Shown: positions 24,927-33,954 of the stretch, piece after piece | How positions within the stretch are numbered: the first letter of the stretch is position 1 | How the letters are laid out: each line of letters begins with the position of its first letter | Assembly: GCF_036182465.1 (NCBI RefSeq) | Contig: NZ_CP108081.1 | Span: forward strand, 6,510,001 to 6,574,000 | Source: Streptomyces sp. NBC_00258 | Lineage (GTDB): Bacteria > Actinomycetota > Actinomycetes > Streptomycetales > Streptomycetaceae | Direction: 5' to 3' | Length of the DNA: 64,000 nucleotides | Notes under the pieces: model-generated | The model's database searches: none | Told to the model about the DNA's origin: nothing | The model's input: only the letters and a program-made list of their open reading frames with translations | Translations under genes and position numbers: made by a program

Positions 24927-25559
24927 TCACCGCCCTGTGACCGGGGGAACGGGCCGGGCGAGCGCGGCCTCTTTGACCAGCGGGAGCAGCGGAGGGTCGG
25001 TCTCGTCGTCCTGCCAGGCTTCCGCGGGATTCCGTGTTCCGTCGGTCGCCGGGGCGCCGTGCAGGGCGTGCTCCGCCGCGATGAGTTCGGTGGCGGTCGC
25101 GGTCGTGGACGGGCCGGTGCTGTCGCTCGCGGCCGCCATGAGCCGCGCGGCCGCGGAGGAACTCGACTCCGGAGGGATCACCAGGAGGTTCCAGCGGCCG
25201 GTGGTGTGGGAGAGCAGCAGGATCTTGTGGGGGTCCAGCTCCGTGGTGAACCAACCCACCTTCACCACATGGCCGTTGACGGGGATCCTGCGGGGGACGA
25301 CCGGCCAGTAGGAGCAGTTGACGGCGATCCGGGTGATCCGGCCGCCGAGAGGGTCCAGGACGTCGGCCAGGGCGGAGAGTTCGTGTGTCAGGTCGCGGGA
25401 GCGGGGCCACCAGGCGCCGTCCAGAAGTCCAGGAAGTCGAGGAAGTTCTGGGAGTCGCTCAAGTCCTGGGGGAGTGTTCGTCGGTTTCAGCGCGAGGCGG
25501 GCGGTCGGAGCCCTGAAGGGGACGATCCGCAGCGGGGGACGATCGGTGGTCGCGGACAT
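24927..25559 (-). CDS. DUF5994 family protein, longer paralogue
   Basis: This encodes 210 residues from ATG 25559. The DUF5994 core is clear: LLDGAWWPRSRDLTHELSALADVL, GRITRIAVNCSYWPVVPRRI, VNGHVVKVGWFTTELDPHKI and WNLLVIPPESSSSAAARLM. Compared with the 136-residue copy at 17.2 kb it has a C-terminal extension of about 60 residues. Function is unknown. The PP2C phosphatase gene lies immediately downstream in the same direction. Confidence 0.85.
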   Translation of the reverse strand: MSATTDRPPLRIVPFRAPTARLALKPTNTPPGLERLPELPRLPGLLDGAWWPRSRDLTHELSALADVLDPLGGRITRIAVNCSYWPVVPRRIPVNGHVVKVGWFTTELDPHKILLLSHTTGRWNLLVIPPESSSSAAARLMAAASDSTGPSTTATATELIAAEHALHGAPATDGTRNPAEAWQDDETDPPLLPLVKEAALARPVPPVTGR

Positions 25560-25900
25560 CGCGCGAACCTGTCTCCGGACCGCGGCCCGCGGGCAGCCGT
25601 CCGGTGTTGTCGCTCACCGAGAACGACGTAGGCATGAAGGCCGGCGTACGAAATGCCCTCGGTGACCTCAGGCTACTCCGCACAGGTGCCCGGCGGACCG
25701 GCGTGAGCCGCCGGAAACGTGCCGGTTCCCGCCCCGAGCGTGTTCGGTGCCGAACGTGCTCCGTACCGGGGCGGCTCCTTGGTCCGGCGCCCGGCCCGGC
25801 CCGGTCGCGGTCCGGCGCCCGGTCTCGCGGCCCGACGGCCACTCCCGCGGCTTCACGACCGCCCCCGCCGCCCTCCACCACCGCCCGCGAAGCGGAACGC
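25560..25900. other. Non-coding interval upstream of the DUF5994 gene
   Basis: No gene is supported. A direct repeat, GGTCCGGCGCCCGG, occurs near 25790 and 25812. The interval should hold the DUF5994 promoter, but no clear -10/-35 pair was found. Confidence 0.35.
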
Positions 25901-26690
25901 TCAGACGAGGCCCGCGCGGTAGACCAACAGCGCGATCTGTACGGGGTTGTTGAGATCGAGTCCGGTCAGGATGTGGGAGACGTGGGCCTTCACCGTGGGC
26001 AGGCTCATGTGGCAGGCCGTGGCGATCTCCGCGTTCGTTCTGCCCTCGGCGACGGAGAGGGCGACCTCCCGCTTCCGGGGCGCCGAGTCGGTCCAGCATC
26101 GCCTCGGCCTTCTCCCGCTCCTCGTGGCGGGAGGTGCCGGGGACGCCCCCGGGGTCGGTCACGGTGTCGATCAGTTGCCTGACGGCAGCAGAGGACAGCA
26201 CGGGCTCGCCCGCCATGACGTTGCGCACCGCCGCCACGATCTGGGCCGGGGGCATGTGCTTGAGGACGTGTCCCGCCGCTCCGGCGCGCAGGGCCTGCAG
26301 TACGTAGCTGTCGGCGGTGAAGGTAGTCAGGATCAGCACCTGCGGAGGCCGCGGCAGCTCCCGGAGCGCCGCGGTGGCCGCGAGACCGTCCATCCTCGGC
26401 ATGCGGATGTCCATGAGGACGAGATCCGGACGGTACTCGTCCACGAGCGCCCGCACGTCGGCTCCGTCGGCCGCCTCCGCGACGACGTCGATGTCGTCGG
26501 CCGCCGACATCTCCCGGGCGATCTCCTCCCGGGCGTGCTGCCGCGCCTGCTCGGCCCGCAGCGTGGCCTCCGTCTCCGCGCGGACCGCCCGTTCCCGCAG
26601 GCCCACGACGACCAGGCCCCAGCCGACGGCACCCGCGACCAGGGTGACGGCCGACACCGCGGTCGCCAGGGTGAGCGGCTCGGGGGGATA
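25901..26690 (-). pseudogene. Deletion chimera of a histidine kinase and its LuxR-type response regulator, frameshifted
   Basis: The upstream part reads like the end of a sensor-kinase membrane region and linker (VTLVAGAVGWGLVVVGLRER, RAETEATLRAEQARQHAREEI, then AREM). The expected next residues, the DHp motif HDVLAHR, are missing. At about 26507 the frame passes directly into a receiver domain lacking its first ~22 residues and its acidic pair (SAADDIDVVAEAADG), though D, T and K of LVLMDIRMPRMDG, LILTTFT and VLK remain. Near 26085 a frameshift separates this from an otherwise intact LuxR/GerE helix-turn-helix (TNAEIATACHMSLPTVKAHV) ending at 25901. This is non-functional in both halves. Confidence 0.75.
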
Positions 26691-26735
26691 CGGGGGATCC
26701 AGGGGCCGCGGTACGCCGGGGTGGCCGCGGTGGTC

Positions 26736-27455
26736 TCAATGCCCCAGCCCCGCGCCCCCGTCCACCGGGATCACCGCGCCGCGCACATACCCGGCGCCGA
26801 CCAGGAACGCCACCGCGTCGGCGACCTCCTCCGGTCGGGCGAGCCGGCCGGCCGGGGTCTGCCGCAGCAGGTTCCCGCGCTGCTCCTCGGTGAGCGCACG
26901 GCTCATGTCCGTCTCGGTCAGGCCGGGCGCCACCACGTTGCAGGTGATGTCCCGGGGGCCGAGTTCGTGGGTCAGCGAACGGGCGAAACCGACCAGACCC
27001 GCCTTCGAGGCCGCGTAGTTGGTCTGCCCGGCGGCTCCGTGCAGCGCCGCCGTGGAGGAGATCAGCACGATACGTCCGTGGCCCGCGCGCAGCATTCCGC
27101 GTACCGCCCGCCGGGCGACCCGGAACGACCCCGTGAGGTTGGTGTCGACGACGGAGGTGAAGTCCTCCTCGGTCATCCGCACCAGCAGACGATCCTGGGT
27201 GGTACCGGCGTTGGCGACCAGGACGGTGACCGGACCGTGGGCCGCCTCGGCCTCCTTGAAGGCCCGGTCCACCTGTTGACTGTCCTTCACATCGCAGCGT
27301 ACGGCGAGGAATTCCGCGGTCTCGGGCGGCGGCTCCTCACCCCGGTACGTCACCGTGACCCGGTCCCCCGCCGCCGCGAGACGGCGGGCCGTGGCCAGCC
27401 CGATCCCCCGGTTCCCCCCGGTCACGAAGACCGACCGGGCCGTTGCCTGTTCCAT
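26736..27455 (-). CDS. FabG-type 3-oxoacyl-ACP reductase (SDR ketoreductase), cluster
   Basis: This encodes 239 residues from ATG 27455, with GGGG 6 bp upstream; the frame also offers GTG 27467. It is a classical SDR with NADP loop TGGNRGIGLATARRL, NAG motif LVANAGTT and catalytic S-YxxxK (LISSTAALHGAAGQTNYAASKAG). The C-terminus is VIPVDGGAGLGH. The best role is reduction of the beta-keto thioester made by the nearby ketosynthase. It is the last gene of the minus-strand operon and overlaps the MFS frame by 119 bp. Confidence 0.88.
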   Translation of the reverse strand: MEQATARSVFVTGGNRGIGLATARRLAAAGDRVTVTYRGEEPPPETAEFLAVRCDVKDSQQVDRAFKEAEAAHGPVTVLVANAGTTQDRLLVRMTEEDFTSVVDTNLTGSFRVARRAVRGMLRAGHGRIVLISSTAALHGAAGQTNYAASKAGLVGFARSLTHELGPRDITCNVVAPGLTETDMSRALTEEQRGNLLRQTPAGRLARPEEVADAVAFLVGAGYVRGAVIPVDGGAGLGH

Positions 27456-29031
27456 CGTCGTCCCCACTTCTTCCGCTTCCGCTGCTTCCTGTGTCGACGT
27501 TCCGTGTCCGCAGTCCCACGACGCTCACGGCGAATCCGACGAGGGCCAGTACGGCGGTCCAGAACGTGGCCGCGTACATGGCGTCGAGGAAGGCGCGGTC
27601 GGCGGTGGCCGCCAGTTCCGGCAGCCGCAGCGAACCGGCCAGCGAGCGGGCCGCCTCGGCGGAGGTGCGGGCCTGCTCCTCGGCTTCCGGCGTCAACCCC
27701 CGTGCCCCGCCCGGCAGTTCGGCGTCCGACATCCGCTCGCGGTACACCCCGGAGAGGATCGAGCCGGTCATCGCCACTCCGAGCGTCCCGCCCACCTGCC
27801 GGGTGACGCTGTTGACGGCCGACCCGGCGCCCGCGAGATGCGGCGGCACCCCGCTCATCATCACGGCCGTGACCGGTGTACCGACCAGCCCCATCCCGAA
27901 GCCCTGCACCCACAGCAGCGCGGCGACGGTCAGGATCGGGGTCTGTCCGTCGAACCACAGATAGCCGACGTACGTGGCAGACGTGGCCAGGACCCCGGCC
28001 GCGACCGTCGACCGGGCCGAGAGCAGCCGGCTCAGCGTGGGGGACGCCTGACTGCCCAGGACGATGCCGATCGCCGCGGCGATCATGACCGTTCCGGCGT
28101 CGGCGGGGGAGAGCCCGCGCGGCCCCTGCAGATAGAAGGCCGCGTAGAACAGATGCCCGGCCAGCGCCATGAACGCGATCAGCAGCACCACGCTCCCGGC
28201 CGTGAACCCGGGCTGCCGGAACAGCCGCAGGTCCAGGCTGGGCGCGGGCGACCTGCGCTGGCCGGCGACGAAGAGGGCGAGCAGAGCGCCGCCCAGGAGG
28301 AGGGGGAGGAGCACGTGCGGGCCGTACCAGGTCTGTCCGTTGCCGAGTTCGATGATCCCGTAGACCACTCCGCCGAGGCCGAGCACCGACAGGGCGAGAC
28401 CCGGCAGATCGAGCACCCTGCGCCGGGGGCCCTTCAACTCCGGTACTACGGCCACCACTCCGGCCAGACACAGGGCCACGATGGGCACGTTGACCAGGAA
28501 CACCGAGCCCCACCAGAAGTGGCTGAGCAGCGCCCCGCCCACGACCGGGCCGACGGCCACCCCGAGACCGCTGGAGGAGCTCCAGATCGCGATCGCCCGG
28601 GTGCGTTTCTCCTCCGGGGTGCTCTGCACGATGACCGACAGGGTCGCCGGCATCAGCAGTGCGCTGCCCGCGCCCATGAAGGCACGCGCCACGATCAGCC
28701 AGGCGGGACCGGTGGCGAAGGCGCCCGCGCCGGAGGCGGCGCCGAACAGCGCGAGCCCCGCGACGAGGGTGTTCCGGGGGCCGAAACGGTCGGCCAGTGC
28801 GCCTCCCGCGAAGAGCGTTCCGGCGAAGACCAGGGTGTAGGCGCTCGCCACCCACTCCAGTTCGGCGGGGGTCGCGCCCAGGCCGTCGACCGGGTCGGCG
28901 AGCGTGGTGACGGCGACGTTGAGGACCGAGGTGTCCAGCCAGATCAGCATCTGGGCGCAGACCACGACCAGGAGGACCGGCCAGGACCGGGACGGGACGG
29001 CCTTCTCCTCCACCCGGCTCACGGCGGTCAT
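27337..29031 (-). CDS. MFS transporter, DHA2 (14-helix drug exporter) family, cluster
   Basis: This encodes 564 residues with 14 predicted helices. ATG 29031 overlaps the lyase stop (ATGA). DHA2 motifs are present (MLIWLDTSVLNVAVTTLADPV; GALADRFGPRN; SSSSGLGVAVGPVVGGAL). It is the likely exporter or self-resistance pump for the cluster product. Oddity: after the last helix (FAVSVVGLRTRN) the frame runs on for ~50 Gly/Asp/Arg-rich residues through the start of fabG. Either the stop was lost or a frameshift extended the tail. Confidence 0.88.
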   Translation of the reverse strand: MTAVSRVEEKAVPSRSWPVLLVVVCAQMLIWLDTSVLNVAVTTLADPVDGLGATPAELEWVASAYTLVFAGTLFAGGALADRFGPRNTLVAGLALFGAASGAGAFATGPAWLIVARAFMGAGSALLMPATLSVIVQSTPEEKRTRAIAIWSSSSGLGVAVGPVVGGALLSHFWWGSVFLVNVPIVALCLAGVVAVVPELKGPRRRVLDLPGLALSVLGLGGVVYGIIELGNGQTWYGPHVLLPLLLGGALLALFVAGQRRSPAPSLDLRLFRQPGFTAGSVVLLIAFMALAGHLFYAAFYLQGPRGLSPADAGTVMIAAAIGIVLGSQASPTLSRLLSARSTVAAGVLATSATYVGYLWFDGQTPILTVAALLWVQGFGMGLVGTPVTAVMMSGVPPHLAGAGSAVNSVTRQVGGTLGVAMTGSILSGVYRERMSDAELPGGARGLTPEAEEQARTSAEAARSLAGSLRLPELAATADRAFLDAMYAATFWTAVLALVGFAVSVVGLRTRNVDTGSSGSGRSGDDDGTGNGPVGLRDRGEPGDRAGHGPPSRGGGGPGHGDVPG

Positions 29032-30545
29032 CGGCTGCCTCCGTCGTCGTATGCGGTGTCCGTGTCGTTCGTGCCGCCGGTGTCGTCCGTGGTGCCGGTG
29101 CCGGTGCCGGTGTGGGGGGCGTCGAGTTCCGCGTATCTGCGCAGTGCCCGGTCGACCAGTGCGTCGGCCGCGCCCGTGTAGTGGGCCGGGTCGAGCAGTT
29201 CCGACAGCCGGGCGGGTGTGAACAGGGCGGAGAGTTCCGGGTGTTGGGTCAGTACCTCGGCCGGCGAGCGCCCGGTGTCGGCCGCCTCGGCCGACGCGGC
29301 GGTCAGCAGCTTCTTCGCCCGTACCTTGCCGAGCGCCGGGGCGAGCGCCACCGTCAGCCGTTCGGTGACGAGGGCGCCCCCGGTCAGTTCGAGGTTGGCA
29401 AGCATCCGGTCCGGGTGGACGACCAGTCCCTCGGCGAGCTCGACGGCGGTGTGAGCGGCCCCGCCCGCCAGCCGCAACGCCTCCCGCAGCGGCTGCCATT
29501 CGGCGTGCCACGCCCCTGCGGGCCGCTCGTCCTCGGCCAGCAGGCACTGGGCAAGTACGAGGGCATGGGCGGGCACCTGACGAGCGGCCGACACGATCAG
29601 CGTGGCGAGCGCGGGGTTGCGTTTCTGCGGCATCGCCGAGGAGGCCCCGCGTCCGGCCGCCGCGGGCTCGGACACCTCACCGATCTCGGTACGGGACAGG
29701 GTCTGCACGTCGAGCGCGAACTTGCCGAGCGCACCGGTGACCAGCTGGAGCACCGCCCCCACCTCCGCGACGGGCGTGCGCACGGTGTGCCACGGCAGTA
29801 CCGGCTCGGCCAGCCCCAGCGCCTCGGCGAAGGGGCGGAGCAACTCGACTCCGCCCTCGCCGCCGACCGGGTTCCGGCCCTCGTCCCCGCCCTTACCGTC
29901 CTCCCCGCGGTCCAGCAGGGCGTACTCGCGGTACGCGGCGAGCGTCCCGGCCGCTCCCCCGAGCTGGGCCGGGAGCGCGGAGGCGACCGCCCGCACCCTG
30001 ACCAGGGCGTCGCCGACCAACTGGAGCCAGCCCGCCGCCTTGAGACCGAAGGTGGTGGGCACCGCGTGCTGGGCCAGGGTGCGACCGGCGAGCACGGTGT
30101 GGCGGTGGGTGTCGGCGAGCGCGGCCAGGGCGCTGCCGGTGCGTTCCAGGTCGGCGGCGATCAGACCGAGCACCCGGTGGGCGATCAGCATGGCCGCCGA
30201 GTCGAGGATGTCCTGGCTGGTCGACCCCCGGTGTACGTACTCGGCGGCGGCCGCGTCCTTCGCGGCGACCACCTCGGTGAACGCCGTCACCAGCGCGACC
30301 ACCGGGTTGGCCGCGGCCCGGGCCGCATGGGCCAGGGCGACCAGGTCCAGCCGGTCCGCGCGGGCCACCGAGGCGATCGTCCGCACCGCGGCGGCGGGTG
30401 TCAGTCCGACCGCGAACTGGGCCCGGGCCAGGGCCACTTCGGCGTCCAGCATGGCCTGCAGCCACGCCTCGTCGGTCACCTCGGCCGCCGCGGGCGTACC
30501 CGCCCAGGTGGGGGCGAGCAGGCCCGCGTCGGTGCCTGCGGACAT
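29028..30545 (-). CDS. Fumarase/aspartase-superfamily lyase, CreD-type nitrosuccinate lyase candidate
   Basis: This encodes 505 residues. ATG 30545 has GAGGAG about 10 bp upstream; GTG 30554 would overlap the previous stop. The superfamily signature GASSAMPQKRNP is present (SS at residues 302-303), with HRGSTSQDILDSAAMLIAHR as the second conserved block. Nearest well-known relatives are the adenylosuccinate lyase/CMLE group, which includes nitrosuccinate lyase CreD (elimination to fumarate and nitrite). Its direct coupling to a CreE-like oxygenase gene supports that role. The C-terminus is a Thr/Gly/Asp repeat tail (GTGTGTTDDTGGTND) of apparent simple-sequence origin. Confidence 0.8.
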   Translation of the reverse strand: MSAGTDAGLLAPTWAGTPAAAEVTDEAWLQAMLDAEVALARAQFAVGLTPAAAVRTIASVARADRLDLVALAHAARAAANPVVALVTAFTEVVAAKDAAAAEYVHRGSTSQDILDSAAMLIAHRVLGLIAADLERTGSALAALADTHRHTVLAGRTLAQHAVPTTFGLKAAGWLQLVGDALVRVRAVASALPAQLGGAAGTLAAYREYALLDRGEDGKGGDEGRNPVGGEGGVELLRPFAEALGLAEPVLPWHTVRTPVAEVGAVLQLVTGALGKFALDVQTLSRTEIGEVSEPAAAGRGASSAMPQKRNPALATLIVSAARQVPAHALVLAQCLLAEDERPAGAWHAEWQPLREALRLAGGAAHTAVELAEGLVVHPDRMLANLELTGGALVTERLTVALAPALGKVRAKKLLTAASAEAADTGRSPAEVLTQHPELSALFTPARLSELLDPAHYTGAADALVDRALRRYAELDAPHTGTGTGTTDDTGGTNDTDTAYDDGGSR

Positions 30546-30550
30546 CACGT

Positions 30551-32461
30551 TCACGCTCCTCGACCTCTTTCGCCTGATGGCTGATGTGTCTGACGTGTCT
30601 GATGTGCCGTCAAAGTCACGGCCGGTGGCGGGACTTCTGGAAGCGGGACTTCGAGCGGTGGGACTTCGGTCGCCTCCGGCAGCATCAGCACCGCCCGCGC
30701 GATCGCGTCCGAGTCCTCCAGCGTCACCGAGCCGACGCCCGGCCTGATGCCGACAGCCGTCACCCAGCGCACCCCCTCCGTCGGCACCCCGAACGCGAAC
30801 CGGCGCGGGTGCGCCCGGCCGGCCGCGTCCACCAGCCGGGGCGGGTTCCTCGTCACTGCGAGCCCGCCCGTCTCCCGGCCGCCCAGCCGGTACGGGACGC
30901 AGTCACCGGCCGCCAGGAGCCCCTTCAGCAGGGGATCGGCGCTCCGGCGCAGATCGACGACGGGCAGCCGCGCCTCGACGAGCGCGCGGACCAGCACCGG
31001 TGGTTCGGGCACCTGTTCCGCGTCCACGAGGAAGCCGCCGTCGCGCGCGGAGGGCCGTACGCGCATCCCCGGGCCGAGCACATGCACCACCTCGGCCTCG
31101 ATCAGCGCGATCAGCTGCTCGATGCGGAAGGCCGGCGGGCCGATCGACGTGTACGCGTTCAACGGCGTGTACCAGCCGTCCAGTTCGGCCCGGTACGACG
31201 CGCCGGACACCCCGCCGTGGTCGACGACGAGCCGGATCTCGTTCCGCAGGTCCCGCAGGGCGTCCAGAGCGGCTTTCATCGGTCCGCTCACATTGCCCAT
31301 CCGGGCCTCGGCGACATCCCGCCGCAGGTACTCCAGAAGCCAGTGCCGGAAGTCGTCGCGGCCGGTGAAGTCCCGACTGCCGTAGGGCCGTTCGATCCGT
31401 TGCCAGTCCCACGGCTCGGCGGGCGGTGCCCCGTACCGGTCGGTCCACGCCTCGACGTAGACGGTCCGCACCTCACGGTCGATCAGCGGCCAGATCTCGC
31501 CACGGAAGGAGACGGGGTGTCCGTCGTCCGCGCGCCGCCGCAGAGAGGCGATGACCTCCGGGGTCAGGAAGCGGGGGTGGTGGCGGCCGAGCGCGCCCTT
31601 CTCGTTCTCGCCGCGCGCGTGGTACGGCACTCCGCGCCGCGAACCGGCGTACAGCACCGGCTCGTTGCCGCTCGGCAGGTACACCAGGCCGGACTGGCTC
31701 TCCTTGAAGGTGCCGCCGCGGCCCTCGGTGAGCAGCGCCACGCAGTCGAAGAAGTTCAGCCCCAGGCCGCGCAGGGCGACCGGTGTGCCCGGCGCGATCC
31801 GGCTCAGATCGGCGTCGGCCGGGTTGGCGGGCCGCACGTAGAGCGAGCCGTGCCGGTCGGCGAAGGAGCCCAGCGCACGCTCCTCCGGGCTCGGGGTCAG
31901 GTCGCCGTGGCCGAGCGCCAGCACCACCGAGTCCAGCCCGGACAGCCGACGACCGTCCGCCAGCGTCACCGTCTGCCGCCCGTCCGGGGTGTCCGCGAGC
32001 GCGACCGCGGTCGTCCGGTGCGTGTGGACCGTCACTCCGGGAGGGGTGGTGCGTAAGAGATGCCGGAAGACCCACTCCAGGTAGTGGCCGTGGAAGGCAC
32101 GGGTCGGATAGGTGTCCGGGCCGAGCCGCCGCGCCTCCTCCAGGACCCTGTCCGGGTACTCCCCGGGACCCAGTGCGCACGCCCACTCGTACAGGCTCGG
32201 GCCCGGCACCGACGGCCCCGCGCAGTCCACGCTGTCGTCGGTGAACAGGGTCACCTGGGAGGCGACCGTGTTCATCAGCAGCTCGGGCGGCTGGCCGGTG
32301 CGCCACACCGCACCCGCGCCGGGCGGGTACGGGTCGACGAGATGGACCGCGACCGGCCGGGCGGCCCGGCCCGCGTTGGCGCAGATCCGCTCCAGGACCG
32401 AGAGCCCACGCGGACCGGCGCCGATCACGCACAGGGTGATGGCGTCACCGGGCCCGGTCAT
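30551..32461 (-). CDS. FAD/NAD(P)-binding monooxygenase, CreE-type aspartate N-oxygenase candidate
   Basis: This encodes 636 residues from ATG 32461, overlapping the previous stop (ATGA). The N-terminal FAD fold LCVIGAGPRGLSVLER (GAGPRG at residues 14-19) and NTVASQVTLF belong to the FAD-NAD(P)-binding family. The NADP part has VALRGLGLNFFDCVALL, and the C-terminal region has LVDAAGRAHPRRFAFGVPTEG. Length and family match CreE, which oxidises L-aspartate stepwise to nitrosuccinate, the substrate of the neighbouring lyase. Codon 136 is TTA (32054-32056), rare in Streptomyces and read by the bldA tRNA. The C-terminus carries a Pro/Glu/Val repeat tail. Confidence 0.82.
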   Translation of the reverse strand: MTGPGDAITLCVIGAGPRGLSVLERICANAGRAARPVAVHLVDPYPPGAGAVWRTGQPPELLMNTVASQVTLFTDDSVDCAGPSVPGPSLYEWACALGPGEYPDRVLEEARRLGPDTYPTRAFHGHYLEWVFRHLLRTTPPGVTVHTHRTTAVALADTPDGRQTVTLADGRRLSGLDSVVLALGHGDLTPSPEERALGSFADRHGSLYVRPANPADADLSRIAPGTPVALRGLGLNFFDCVALLTEGRGGTFKESQSGLVYLPSGNEPVLYAGSRRGVPYHARGENEKGALGRHHPRFLTPEVIASLRRRADDGHPVSFRGEIWPLIDREVRTVYVEAWTDRYGAPPAEPWDWQRIERPYGSRDFTGRDDFRHWLLEYLRRDVAEARMGNVSGPMKAALDALRDLRNEIRLVVDHGGVSGASYRAELDGWYTPLNAYTSIGPPAFRIEQLIALIEAEVVHVLGPGMRVRPSARDGGFLVDAEQVPEPPVLVRALVEARLPVVDLRRSADPLLKGLLAAGDCVPYRLGGRETGGLAVTRNPPRLVDAAGRAHPRRFAFGVPTEGVRWVTAVGIRPGVGSVTLEDSDAIARAVLMLPEATEVPPLEVPLPEVPPPAVTLTAHQTRQTHQPSGERGRGA

Positions 32462-33384
32462 TCCCGGCCCAGCCCGTCGCGCCAGCTCGGCCGCAGCGGC
32501 TTCCAGCCCAGTTCCGTACGGGCCCGGTCGTTCGCCGCGCCCCGTGCCGCGGTGAGCTGATGGGTCATGAACCAGCCGAGGAGCCGGGGCGCGAGTGCCG
32601 CCGGAATCGTCCGTGGGGCCGGGCCGCCAAGCGTGCGGGCGTAGTGCGGCAGCCACTGCGCGGCCGGGGCCGGATCGTCGTCGGTCACGTGGAAGACGCC
32701 GGTGGCCTCCGACTCGACCGCGGCCACGGCCGCCCCCACGGCGTCCCCCACATGCACGAAGGAGGTGATCCCGGCCCCGCCCCCGGGCAGCGGAAGTTTT
32801 CCGGCCAACACCCGTTGGCCGGTCCCGCCGATACGGGCGTACGCGGTCCCGGGGCCGTACAGGGTGCCGTACCGCAGCACCACGCCCGCGAGGTCCGGTC
32901 CCCCGCCCAGGACCTGCCGCTCCAGTTCGGCGACGGCCCGTACGGTGGCGGCCCACCCGGCGTCCGGGGCGTCCACGTACAGCGGTGCGTCCTCGTCGAG
33001 GACCGGGTCCCCGGCCGGAGCGGCGGCGAAGGCGACGGACTGCGCGACCAGCCGCCGCGCACCGGCGGCACGGGCCGCCGCGACGAGATTGGCGGTCCCC
33101 TCGGTCCGCAGCCGCGCGGTCAGCGCGAAGGCCTCCACGGGGTCGGCGGGCAGCAGCCGCAACGCCGTCATCTGGTGGACGACCACCTCGGGCCGGGCGG
33201 CCGACACCGCGGACAGCAGGCCCTTCCGGTCCAGGGCGTCGGCGACCACGACCGCGTCCGCCTCCGGAGCCCGGGCCCGCGACTCCTCCCGTACCAGCGC
33301 GACCATCTCATGGCCCCGCGCCCGCAACGCGCCCACCAGCGGATGTCCGACCACTCCGGTGGCCCCGGCGACAAGTACGCGCAC
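32458..33384 (-). CDS. Atypical SDR, NAD-dependent epimerase/dehydratase-like, cluster
   Basis: This encodes 308 residues. The nucleotide loop VLVAGATGVVGHPLVGAL is intact. The catalytic tyrosine region reads VVLRYGTLYGPGTAY, with no canonical YxxxK at the usual place, and HVGDAVGAAVAAVE follows. It is therefore an extended/atypical SDR more likely to reduce than epimerise. Within this operon a reductive role is plausible, for example hydride delivery to a diazo intermediate as described for the avenalumic acid pathway. That is inference; the sequence shows only the fold. The stop overlaps the oxygenase start by 4 bp. Confidence 0.75.
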   Translation of the reverse strand: MRVLVAGATGVVGHPLVGALRARGHEMVALVREESRARAPEADAVVVADALDRKGLLSAVSAARPEVVVHQMTALRLLPADPVEAFALTARLRTEGTANLVAAARAAGARRLVAQSVAFAAAPAGDPVLDEDAPLYVDAPDAGWAATVRAVAELERQVLGGGPDLAGVVLRYGTLYGPGTAYARIGGTGQRVLAGKLPLPGGGAGITSFVHVGDAVGAAVAAVESEATGVFHVTDDDPAPAAQWLPHYARTLGGPAPRTIPAALAPRLLGWFMTHQLTAARGAANDRARTELGWKPLRPSWRDGLGRE

Positions 33385-33387
33385 GGC

Positions 33388-33954
33388 TCAGCCCTCCGTG
33401 GTGGAGGAGACGGGAGCGGGGGGAGCGACAGGAGTGGCGACCCGCATCAGCAGACGGCACGCCTTGTCGCCGTCGCGCAGACAGCTCTCGGCCCGGTTCT
33501 CCGTCAGGGTCACGCCGAGCCCCTCGGACCAGCCGGCGTGGATGTCCGTGCACGGACACTGGTAGCCCTCCAGCGAACCGGCCATCCGGACCATGGTGAT
33601 GGCGAAGTTCCGCCGCAGCGTGAGCACGATCAGGCCCGCGTCCTCGTCCTCGACCTCGGTGGAGGCGTTGCGCAGCTCCCGGGGGAACATCCGGTCGCCG
33701 CACTCGTCGTAGCGGCGGCGCAGTTCCTCCAGGTCCTTGCCGTTGTCACCGCTGCCGGGGAGCGGTCCCGACCTGCGGGCGACGCGCTGCCCGACGTGCA
33801 GGGCGACCTTGCGCAGCGCCTCGGCGTTGATCTCGTTCGCGGCCTGCTGCCCGAACCGGCTCGCCACCCCCTGGTACCAGTGGGCGTCGTGCTGCCACCA
33901 CAGCCGGTACGCGTCCACCGTCTGCGCGCGGTGGTTGACCTCGTCGGCACTCAC
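33388..33954 (-). CDS. L-2-amino-thiazoline-4-carboxylate hydrolase-like protein, cluster
   Basis: This encodes 188 residues from GTG 33954, overlapping the ligase stop (GTGA). Features resemble the ATC-hydrolase-like family: WWQHDAHWYQGVASRFGQQAANEINAEALRKVA at the N-terminus. A cysteine-containing C-terminal half follows (YQCPCTDIHAGWSEGLGV; ESCLRDGDKACRLLMRV), with several Cys and Asp residues that could bind metal or act as a nucleophile. Its role in the pathway is unknown. It may be a hydrolase releasing the thioester, or a small-molecule binding accessory protein. Confidence 0.6.
   Translation of the reverse strand: MSADEVNHRAQTVDAYRLWWQHDAHWYQGVASRFGQQAANEINAEALRKVALHVGQRVARRSGPLPGSGDNGKDLEELRRRYDECGDRMFPRELRNASTEVEDEDAGLIVLTLRRNFAITMVRMAGSLEGYQCPCTDIHAGWSEGLGVTLTENRAESCLRDGDKACRLLMRVATPVAPPAPVSSTTEG

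Noticed and set aside
32462..32956. N-terminal extension of the CreE-like oxygenase
   Set aside because: It overlaps the SDR gene in another frame and is Arg/Gly-rich. ATG 32461 sits directly before the FAD-binding motif and overlaps the SDR stop as ATGA.
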